Positions 24,413 through 31,676 of a stretch of 64,000 nucleotides of DNA are shown in pieces. Within the stretch, counting starts at the first letter, position 1, and the number at the start of each line of letters is the position of its first letter. Position numbers and translations under genes: made by a program. The notes below the pieces were generated by a model. That model saw nothing but the letters and a program-made list of their open reading frames with translations, was not told where the DNA came from and searched no databases. This DNA comes from Bog-473 sp963704355 (GTDB lineage: Bacteria > Actinomycetota > Acidimicrobiia > Acidimicrobiales > RAAP-2), in NCBI GenBank assembly GCA_963704355.1, contig OY969891.1:1302001-1366000 (forward strand), in the 5' to 3' direction.

Positions 24413-26568
24413 TGCTGGACGCGCATCTCGGCGTCATCGGCGTGTGGCTGGCCTTCCTGGCCGCCGTCGCCGGCATCGTGACCATCGGCGTCGGCTTCGT
24501 ACCGCAGCGGCGGGTGGCCGCGCCGCCGAGCGGCAACGGTGCCTCGGGCCGGCCCGTCCCCAGCGGCGTCGCCCGGGTGGCCGGCGACGGCCGGCTGCTC
24601 GCGCCGATCATGCTCGTCGGCGCGCTGCTCGCCACCGGCGCCATGGAGCACGCGCTGGTCACCCACGACTTCACGCTGTCCTTCGTCGCCGAGAACAACA
24701 GCACGGTGACGCCGCTGCTGTACTCGATCACGGGAATGTGGTCGGCGCTGGCCGGGTCGATCCTGCTGTGGGGACTCGTCCTGGGCGTCGTCACCACGGT
24801 CTTCGTGGCGCGCTACCGCCGCCAGGGGGACGACCCTGTGATCCGGTGGGCCCTACTCGTGCTCTACGTCGTGTCGGCCTTCTTCTTCGGCCTGATGGTC
24901 GGCCCGGCCAACCCGTTCCACACGGCGACGGGCGTGACGCAGGGCCTCGGCCCGAACTCGCTGCTCCAGGACAACCCGCTGGTCGCCATCCACCCCCCGC
25001 TCCTCTACATCGGCTTCGTCCTCTTCACCGTCCCCTTCGCGTTCGCGATCGGCATGCTGGCGACGGGCCGGGTCGGGGACCGCTGGCAGGTCGAGTGCAG
25101 GCGCTGGACGCTGCTCGCCTTCACCTTCTTGTCGGTCGGCATCGTGCTCGGCGCATGGTGGTCGTACCAGGTGCTCGGCTGGGGCGGCTTCTGGGGATGG
25201 GACCCGGTCGAGAACGCGGCGCTGCTGCCGTGGCTCTGCGGGACCGCGTACCTGCACTCGGTGCTCGTCCAGGAACGCCGCGGCCTGATGCGCGTGTGGA
25301 ACCTCTCGCTGTCCATCGCCACCTTCGCCCTCACCATCCTCGGCACCTTCCTCACCCGCTCGGGCGTGATCACCTCGGTGCACGCCTTCTCCGAGTCGTC
25401 GCTCGGCCCCATCCTCATCGGCTTCTTCTTCGCCGTGGTCATCGTGGGCTTCGGCCTCATCGCCTGGCGCGGCGACCGGCTCCGCTCACCGGGCGGCATC
25501 GACGCGCCGCTCGGCCGGGAGGGGGCGTTCCTCCTCAACAACGTGCTGTTCGTTGGCTTCGCCTTCGTCGTGCTGCTCGGCACCCTCTACCCGTTGCTCT
25601 ACGAGGCGGTCACGCAGCAGCAGGTGACCGTCGGGGCACCCTTCTTCAACACCGTCGCCATCCCCGTCGGGTTGACGCTGCTGTTCCTGATGGCGGTGGC
25701 CCCGGTGCTGAGCTGGCGCAAGATGAGTGGCGCCGTCCTGTGGCAACGCCTGGTCATTCCGGTGTGGATCGGCGTCGGCACGGTCGTGCTGTGCGTCGCG
25801 TTCGGTCTGCGCGGCACCGCCACGCTCATCGGCTTCGGCCTCGGCGCCATGGCCGCGGCCACCGCGGCCCGTGCGCTGGTCCTCTCGGTCCGCGCCGCCG
25901 GGGCGCGCCACGTGGGGTGGTGGCGCGGGTTGGTCGGCCGCGCCAACGGCGGCATGATCGTCCACCTCGGCGTGGTCCTGCTCGCGGTGGGCGTGATCGC
26001 CGCCACCTCGTACCGCCACCAGGCCGAGCTGGCGCTGCACCGCGGCGCCGTCGTCACCTACGACGGGCACCGCTTCGAGTTCGAGGGGCTGAAGACGGTC
26101 AGCTCGCCTTCACGCACGTCCCAAGAGGCGCTGGTGCGGGTGGACGGCGCGGTGTTCACCCCCGCCACGACGAGCTTCGGCAGCGCCCTCTCTGTGGTCG
26201 GGACCCCCGCCATCGACTCCGGCCTCTTCGGCGACGTCTACCTGACCTTCGACGCGGTGGGCGGCCTCGGGGCCACCTCGGGCAACCAGGCCGTGAACAA
26301 CCTGCCGAGCGGGTCGGTGGCCATCGGGGTGGTCATCGAACCCTTGGTGGCGTGGCTGTGGGCCGGCGGCCTGCTCATCGGAGTGGGCGGGCTGCTGGCG
26401 CTCGTGCCCGGCGCGCGACGGCGCTCCACCGACCCCGCCTCGGCGCCGTCGGACCTTGTCGCCGACGCCGAGCCGCGCGGACACGACGGACGCGAGGCCG
26501 CCGGGGAGCCCGACGAGGCTAAGGAGCCTGTCGGTGCGCTGGTGGCCCGGGGCATGGAGCCGGCATGA
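24412..26568 (+). CDS. ccmF: Cytochrome c haem lyase component CcmF
   Basis: A 718-residue multi-spanning protein. The WWD motif is WGGFWGWDPVENAALLPWL and periplasmic His residues flank it (AIHPPLLYIG, AYLHSVLVQ). It ligates haem from CcmE to the CxxCH of apocytochrome c together with CcmH/CcmI. It is longer than average because of a C-terminal periplasmic domain and a charged tail. Its start shares one base with the ccmE stop, and its end overlaps ccmG by 4 bp. Confidence 0.95.
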   Translation: MLDAHLGVIGVWLAFLAAVAGIVTIGVGFVPQRRVAAPPSGNGASGRPVPSGVARVAGDGRLLAPIMLVGALLATGAMEHALVTHDFTLSFVAENNSTVTPLLYSITGMWSALAGSILLWGLVLGVVTTVFVARYRRQGDDPVIRWALLVLYVVSAFFFGLMVGPANPFHTATGVTQGLGPNSLLQDNPLVAIHPPLLYIGFVLFTVPFAFAIGMLATGRVGDRWQVECRRWTLLAFTFLSVGIVLGAWWSYQVLGWGGFWGWDPVENAALLPWLCGTAYLHSVLVQERRGLMRVWNLSLSIATFALTILGTFLTRSGVITSVHAFSESSLGPILIGFFFAVVIVGFGLIAWRGDRLRSPGGIDAPLGREGAFLLNNVLFVGFAFVVLLGTLYPLLYEAVTQQQVTVGAPFFNTVAIPVGLTLLFLMAVAPVLSWRKMSGAVLWQRLVIPVWIGVGTVVLCVAFGLRGTATLIGFGLGAMAAATAARALVLSVRAAGARHVGWWRGLVGRANGGMIVHLGVVLLAVGVIAATSYRHQAELALHRGAVVTYDGHRFEFEGLKTVSSPSRTSQEALVRVDGAVFTPATTSFGSALSVVGTPAIDSGLFGDVYLTFDAVGGLGATSGNQAVNNLPSGSVAIGVVIEPLVAWLWAGGLLIGVGGLLALVPGARRRSTDPASAPSDLVADAEPRGHDGREAAGEPDEAKEPVGALVARGMEPA

Positions 26569-27140
26569 CCCAGCGCCGACGCCGCCACGCCACCCGTTGG
26601 ATCGCGGGCGCCGTCCTGGGGGCGCTCGTGGTCGTCGGCATCGTGCTGGCCACCCGCACGCCCCAGGAGGCGACGGCGGTCTCGAGCCCGCTCCTCGGCC
26701 GCACGGCGCCCACGTTCAGTGGTGCCGACCTCTCGACCGGCGCCCCGGTCTCGCTGGCGTCGCTGCGGGGCCACTACGTGCTGGTGAACTTCTTCGCCAG
26801 CTGGTGCGGGCCGTGTCAGCAGGAGGCACCGGACCTGTCGCGCTTCCAGTACCAGCAGGCGCACACGCCCGGCGGCGCCGACATGGTCAGCGTGGTGTTC
26901 CACGACACGACGTCGACGGCGCGCTCCTTCCTCCGGGCCAACGGCGACCTGTGGCCCGCGGTCAGCGATCCCGGCGGCGTCATCGCCGAGCACTACGGCG
27001 TCACCGCGCCGCCGACGACCTTCGTGATCGACCCGTCCGGCCGGGTGGCGGCCGTCCTCGTCGGACCGGCCACGCAAGCGAACCTGGACTCGTCGCTGAA
27101 GGCCGCCCACACCGAGCAGGCCGCGTCGTCCCATGGCTGA
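26565..27140 (+). CDS. ccmG: Membrane-anchored thioredoxin-like CcmG/DsbE
   Basis: A 191-residue protein with an N-terminal signal-anchor (WIAGAVLGALVVVGIVLA), then a TlpA-like thioredoxin fold with the active site FASWCGPC (C81, C84) and cis-Pro in APPTTFVID. It keeps apocytochrome c thiols reduced, using electrons from CcdA (encoded at 18.1 kb). ATGA overlap with ccmF; overlaps ccmH by 8 bp. Confidence 0.93.
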   Translation: MTQRRRRHATRWIAGAVLGALVVVGIVLATRTPQEATAVSSPLLGRTAPTFSGADLSTGAPVSLASLRGHYVLVNFFASWCGPCQQEAPDLSRFQYQQAHTPGGADMVSVVFHDTTSTARSFLRANGDLWPAVSDPGGVIAEHYGVTAPPTTFVIDPSGRVAAVLVGPATQANLDSSLKAAHTEQAASSHG

Positions 27141-27585
27141 GCGCGCGACCCGGGTGCCGCTGTGGGCGCGCGTCCTCGTGCCGCTGGCCGTGGTGGCGGT
27201 CGCCCTCGTGATCGGCAGCGGCGTCTTCGACGCGGCGGCGCCGACGGCGGCCCAGCGGGCGGCGACGATCGAGGCCGGCGTGCGGTGTCCGTCGTGCACC
27301 GACCTGTCCGTGGCGCAGTCCAACGCGACGACGGCGATCGCCGTCCGCAACCAGATCGAGAGCATGGTGGCGGCTGGAGCGTCCACGGCCGACATCGACC
27401 AGACGCTCGTGTCCGAGTACGGCCAGACGATTTTGTTGGTGCCGCCGGACGCGGGAGGCGTCCCGCTGATCTGGATCATCCCCGCCGTGCTCGGGGCCGG
27501 TGCACTGGCCGGCGTGGGCGTGCTGTTCTGGCGCCGCTCCCGTGCCTTCGACGAGCTCCGCACCGAGGCGGAAGTGGCGTCGTGA
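27133..27585 (+). CDS. ccmH: Cytochrome c maturation thiol protein CcmH
   Basis: A 150-residue protein with an N-terminal signal-anchor, the CcmH motif VRCPSC (C52, C55) and a C-terminal helix (WIIPAVLGAGALAGVGVLFW). This is the short CcmH form found in most bacteria, which reduces apocytochrome disulfides. It overlaps the following CcmI-like gene by GTGA. Confidence 0.92.
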   Translation: MAERATRVPLWARVLVPLAVVAVALVIGSGVFDAAAPTAAQRAATIEAGVRCPSCTDLSVAQSNATTAIAVRNQIESMVAAGASTADIDQTLVSEYGQTILLVPPDAGGVPLIWIIPAVLGAGALAGVGVLFWRRSRAFDELRTEAEVAS

Positions 27586-28466
27586 CCGTCGACGGGCTAC
27601 GCCAGCGCGACGAGGCGGGGCGCGGCGAGGCGGGGCGCGACGAGCGCTGGTACCTGAACGACGAGCGGGAATTCCTGCGCCGCTCGCTTGAGGACGCCGA
27701 GCGGGAGCACCAGGCGGGCGACCTGTCCGACGACGACCACGCCGTGCTGGTGGCGCGTGACTCGGCCCGGCTGGCCATCGTGGACGCGGAGTTGGCCGCA
27801 CTCGGACCCGTCCGCGCCGAGCCACCGGCGAGCGAGGAGCCAGCCGCCGTCACGGAACGCAGGTCGTTCCCGCTCTGGCGCAAGCTCGGGATCGCGGCGT
27901 CCTGCCTGTTGATCGTGGCCGGCGTGGTCATCCTCGTCGGGCACTTCGTCCAGGGGCGCCAGCCCGGACAGGCCTCGTCGGGCAGCATCACGGTGTCGCA
28001 GGCCCAGCAGATCGAACAGCAACTGCAGCAGGCGGCCTCTGTCGACGGCGCCGGCGGGCTGGCGAACCAGCAAAAGGCGCTCGTGCTGTACAACGGCGTG
28101 CTCGCCGAGGACCCGTCCAACCCCGCGGCCCTCGCCGGGGCCGGATGGATCATGTGGAACCTCGGCACCGACTCGCACGTCACCGGCTTCGTGGAGGACG
28201 GCCGGGCCGAGGTGACCCGTTCGGTGAAGGTGTCGCCCACCTACTACCAGGCCCACCTCTACCTCGGGCTGATCCTGGCCAACCAGGACCACAACAACAA
28301 CGCGGCCGTGGTGCAGTTCGACGAGTTCCTGGCCGACGATCCGCCGTCGAACGAGTTGGCGGACGTCGCCCCGGAGGTCGACCCCTCCTATCTCGGGGCC
28401 GGAAAGCCCGTCCCGGCGGCGCTGGCGCTGCCGCCGACGACGAAGACCCCGCCCTCAGCCCCGTAG
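27582..28466 (+). CDS. CcmI-like TPR membrane protein
   Basis: A 294-residue protein: an N-terminal EFLRRSLEDAEREHQAGDLSDDD region typical of CcmI/CycH linkers, one membrane helix (LGIAASCLLIVAGVVILVG), then a C-terminal TPR-like region (NGVLAEDPSNPAALAGAGWI, then YYQAHLYLGLILANQ). CcmI-type proteins hold the apocytochrome C-terminus for the lyase. The start GTG 27582 overlaps ccmH. Its 3' end overlaps the convergent cysteine desulfurase by 12 bp. Confidence 0.82.
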   Translation: MTVDGLRQRDEAGRGEAGRDERWYLNDEREFLRRSLEDAEREHQAGDLSDDDHAVLVARDSARLAIVDAELAALGPVRAEPPASEEPAAVTERRSFPLWRKLGIAASCLLIVAGVVILVGHFVQGRQPGQASSGSITVSQAQQIEQQLQQAASVDGAGGLANQQKALVLYNGVLAEDPSNPAALAGAGWIMWNLGTDSHVTGFVEDGRAEVTRSVKVSPTYYQAHLYLGLILANQDHNNNAAVVQFDEFLADDPPSNELADVAPEVDPSYLGAGKPVPAALALPPTTKTPPSAP

Positions 28467-29603
28467 GGCCCGCAGGTCGGCCACCACGCGGCCGAACGCC
28501 TCGGCGAACGCCGCACAGTCCGCGTCGCTGGTCGTCCAGCCCACACTGACCCGCAGGGAGTGGCTGGGGTCCGCGCCCATCGCCTCGAGCACGGGCGAGG
28601 GCTCGATGCTCTCCGACGAGCAGGCCGAGCCCGAGTGCACGGCCACGCCGGCTCGGTCCAGCCCGATGAGCACGGGCTCGGCCTCCACCCCCTCCACGCC
28701 GAAGCAGACGAGGTGGGGGAGGCGATCCTCGGGCGAGGCGGGCCCGACGACGTCCACGCCGTCGACGGTCCGGGCCGCCGCCAGCACGGTCTCGACCTGC
28801 CGGCGGGCGGTCGCCGCCTCGTCTTCGAGGAGCCGACGCCCCTCGCTCGCCAGTGCCTCGGCAGCGGCGCCGAAGGCGAGCAGCGCCGGCACGGGTTCGA
28901 GGCCACCGCGCCGGCCGCGCTCCTGTTCCCCGCCCACGAGCAACGGTTCGAAGCGACTGCCCCGCCGCACGACGAGGGCGCCGGCACCGGGTACCCCGCC
29001 GAGCTTGTGCGCGCTGACGCTCACCAGGTCCGCGTCGAGGGCACCGAGGTCGGTCGGGACGTGGCCGCACGCGGCGGCGGCGTCGACGTGGACGACGACT
29101 CCGGCCGCACGGCAGAGGGCGACGACGTCGTGGACCGGCTGGAGGGTGGCCACCTCGTGGTTGCCCCACTGGCAGTGCACGAGCGCCGGACGGGGACGCG
29201 AAGGGTCGGCGAGCCGGTCACGCAGGGCGTCGACGTCGAGACGACCCGCGGCGTCGACGCCGAGCACCTCGATCGGCGCAGCGCGGGCCGAGGCGTCGCG
29301 GACCGCGGAGTGCTCGACGGCGGCGCACACGATGGGGTCGCCCGGCCGGGCGCGGCTGGCGCCCCAGACCGCCGCGTTGATGGCCTCGGTCGCCCCCGAC
29401 GTGAAGACAATCTGGCGCGGCGCCACCGCCGCCAGCGCGGCGACCTGGGCGCGCGCGTCCTCGAGCGCGTCGCGCACGATGCGCCCCTCCTGGTGGAGCC
29501 GTCCGGGGTCGCCCGCGGGCAGACTGCCCCACCGCTCCAGTGCGGCGATCGCCTCGGGGCGTGCCGGCGTGGTGCTGGCGTGATCGAGGTAGGAGCGAGC
29601 CAC
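28455..29603 (-). CDS. Cysteine desulfurase (NifS/IscS-like)
   Basis: A 382-residue PLP enzyme with the PLP Lys in SVSAHKLGG (K200) and catalytic Cys in the loop SGSACSS (C328), the class I pattern. It opens with YLDHASTTPARPEA. It supplies sulfur for Fe-S clusters or tRNA thiolation. It follows the SufR-like regulator by 6 bp, so they share an operon; the sulfur acceptor protein is not encoded nearby. Converges with the ccm operon. Confidence 0.93.
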   Translation of the reverse strand: MARSYLDHASTTPARPEAIAALERWGSLPAGDPGRLHQEGRIVRDALEDARAQVAALAAVAPRQIVFTSGATEAINAAVWGASRARPGDPIVCAAVEHSAVRDASARAAPIEVLGVDAAGRLDVDALRDRLADPSRPRPALVHCQWGNHEVATLQPVHDVVALCRAAGVVVHVDAAAACGHVPTDLGALDADLVSVSAHKLGGVPGAGALVVRRGSRFEPLLVGGEQERGRRGGLEPVPALLAFGAAAEALASEGRRLLEDEAATARRQVETVLAAARTVDGVDVVGPASPEDRLPHLVCFGVEGVEAEPVLIGLDRAGVAVHSGSACSSESIEPSPVLEAMGADPSHSLRVSVGWTTSDADCAAFAEAFGRVVADLRALRG

Positions 29604-29609
29604 GAGGGC

Positions 29610-30356
29610 TCAGGCAGAGGCGGTGCAGGCGTCGTCGCCCCGGGCCCGCGACGAGAGGATCACCGGGAGCGCCTGCCGCGACGCCGTGCCGCACAGGCCG
29701 GCCAGCAAGCCCTTGACCATGCCGCGGTCCACCGCGCACAGCACCGGGTTGGTCGTGCTGGCCTCGCCGAAGGGGCACTGCTCGGCGATGACCGCCGTCC
29801 GCTCGCCCCGGTCCTCGGCGTGGGCCGCGAAGCCGTGGGCGGTCAGCGTCTCGGCCACGACGTGCATGGCGGCGCGTACTGTCCGCTGCCCCTCGTTGGG
29901 TGTCATGCGCGAGGCCAACGAGCGGCCGTACTCCTCACCGACGACGGCGGCCATCTCCTCGGCCTCCTCGGGGTCCAGCCGTCGCATCGCCTCGCCGAGC
30001 AACCGCATGAGCAGGTCGTCGCGCCGTTGCATGACCCCGAGCGAGAGGTCCTCCTCCACGCAGAAATACCGCTTGGAGGGCCGGCCGGCTCCGGGGGTGG
30101 TGCGGCCCGTCTCGACGCGCACGTAGCCGCCGTCGACCAGCCGCTGGAGGTGGTGGCGGGCCACGTTGGGGTGGAGCGAGAAGATGCGGGCGACCTCGCT
30201 GGCGGTCACGCCGGGGGCGGAGCGCACGTGCAGGAAGATGTCACGCCGGGTGGGATCGCCGAAGGCAGCGGCCACGGCGGCGACGGCGGCACTGAACCGG
30301 CCGTCGTCGGGTGCGGCTGGCCGCTCCGGCTCGACCGTGATCGGCGAACTGCTCAC
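29610..30356 (-). CDS. SufR-like Fe-S sensing winged-helix repressor
   Basis: About 248 residues. The N-terminal ArsR/DeoR-type winged helix (FGDPTRRDIFLHV, then ARIFSLHPNVARHHLQRLV) is followed by a wing, FCVEEDLSL. The C-terminal part has three Cys spaced C-x12-C-x14-C (QCPFGEA, VLCAVD, GLCGTA), the arrangement that ligates a [4Fe-4S] cluster in SufR. SufR represses suf genes when its cluster is present. The GTG start at 30356 is used; the frame extends to 30485, but that would enter the mrp gene. An IR-like GGTAGTCTACC lies just upstream. Confidence 0.83.
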   Translation of the reverse strand: MSSSPITVEPERPAAPDDGRFSAAVAAVAAAFGDPTRRDIFLHVRSAPGVTASEVARIFSLHPNVARHHLQRLVDGGYVRVETGRTTPGAGRPSKRYFCVEEDLSLGVMQRRDDLLMRLLGEAMRRLDPEEAEEMAAVVGEEYGRSLASRMTPNEGQRTVRAAMHVVAETLTAHGFAAHAEDRGERTAVIAEQCPFGEASTTNPVLCAVDRGMVKGLLAGLCGTASRQALPVILSSRARGDDACTASA

Positions 30357-30466
30357 GCTGGGTAGTCTACCTGGGGAACAGCGCTTCGAGCTGGGGTGAC
30401 GCGCGAGCTGTGTGCCGCCAGCAGGCACGGCGCCGGACCTGAAATCCCGCCCGAGACGAGGAGCGC

Positions 30467-31660
30467 ATGGCAGCAGATCAATCACAGCTCGAGGCGGCGC
30501 TGGACGCGGTCGTGGAGCCCGAGCTGGGACTGACGCTGGGCGAGCTCGGGCTGCTGCGGACGGTGCGGACGCGCCGGCGCCGGGTCCATTTGGAGGTGGC
30601 GCTGCCGGTGGCGGCCTGGCCGAGCATCGAGGAGCTCGCCGAGGCCATCCACCGCGCCGCCCAGGCCGTGCCGGGCGTCGAGGAGGTCGATCTCGAGTTC
30701 ACGGTCATGACCGACGAGGAGCGTTCGGTGCTCCGCCAGCGCCTGCGGGCCGGGATGCTGGGCGTGGACCTGGCGGACGTGTCGGGTCAGCCCGACGAGC
30801 CGGACGGGCGCGATCACGCGCACGCGGGTCACGGCCATGGCCACGGGCAGGCAGCACCGATGGCCGCGTTCTTGGCGGACGACGCCAAGACCCGCGTCAT
30901 CGGCGTGTCCTCGGGGAAGGGCGGTGTCGGCAAGTCGACCGTCACCGTGAACCTGGCGATCGCACTGGCCCAGGCCGGCTACCAGGTCGGGCTGCTCGAC
31001 GCCGACGTCTACGGCTTCTCGGTGCCCAAGATGCTCGGCACGGAGCACGACCCGGTCATCCTGGGCGACATCGTGATCCCCACGGCGGCGCATGGGGTCC
31101 GCTGCCTGTCGATGGGCTTCTTCGTCCCCGACGACCAGCCCGTGATTTGGCGCGGTCCCATGCTGCACAAGGCGATCCAGCAGTTCCTGACCGACGCCTA
31201 CTGGGGCGAGCCCGACTTCGTCCTGGTCGACATGCCACCCGGCACCGGCGACGTCGCGCTCACCTTGGCCGAGGTGATGCCGCGGGCAGAGATCGTCGTC
31301 GTGACCACGCCTCAGCCGGCGGCCCAGCGGGTCGCCCAGCGCTCCGCGTTCGCGGCGCGCCGTCTGAAGCTGTCGGTGCGTGGCGTGATCGAGAACATGA
31401 GCTGGTTCACCGGCGACGACGGCACCCGGTACGAGCTGTTCGGGAACGGCGGAGGGGCGACGCTGGCCTCGGACCTGGGCGTGCCGCTCCTCGGTCAGGT
31501 GCCGCTGGTCAACGCGGTGCGCCTGGGCGGGGACGAGGGGCGCCCCGTCATGGCCGTCGACCCCGACGGAGAGACCGCGCAGGCGTTCCGGGCGATCGCG
31601 GAGAAGCTGGCGGCGCTGGGGCCGGCGCGGGTCTACCGCCGCGAGCTCACCCTGCGCTGA
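30467..31660 (+). CDS. Mrp/ApbC-type Fe-S cluster carrier ATPase
   Basis: A 397-residue protein. Residues 1-85 are a MIP18/DUF59-like domain, 117-127 a His-rich linker (HAHAGHGHGHG) and the rest a P-loop NTPase with deviant Walker A GKGGVGKST at 150-158. The CxxC found in E. coli Mrp near the end is absent here (ENMSWFTGDDG), as in other actinobacterial members. It carries Fe-S clusters to targets. Its divergence from the SufR-cysteine desulfurase pair is consistent. The His linker may bind metal; that is inference. Confidence 0.92.
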   Translation: MAADQSQLEAALDAVVEPELGLTLGELGLLRTVRTRRRRVHLEVALPVAAWPSIEELAEAIHRAAQAVPGVEEVDLEFTVMTDEERSVLRQRLRAGMLGVDLADVSGQPDEPDGRDHAHAGHGHGHGQAAPMAAFLADDAKTRVIGVSSGKGGVGKSTVTVNLAIALAQAGYQVGLLDADVYGFSVPKMLGTEHDPVILGDIVIPTAAHGVRCLSMGFFVPDDQPVIWRGPMLHKAIQQFLTDAYWGEPDFVLVDMPPGTGDVALTLAEVMPRAEIVVVTTPQPAAQRVAQRSAFAARRLKLSVRGVIENMSWFTGDDGTRYELFGNGGGATLASDLGVPLLGQVPLVNAVRLGGDEGRPVMAVDPDGETAQAFRAIAEKLAALGPARVYRRELTLR

Positions 31661-31676
31661 CCGCGCCGCCGGCGCC

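Noticed and set aside
24444..26522. 692-codon open frame inside ccmF
   Set aside because: Alternative frame of ccmF with strong Arg/Pro bias and no domain; ccmF itself has clear motifs.
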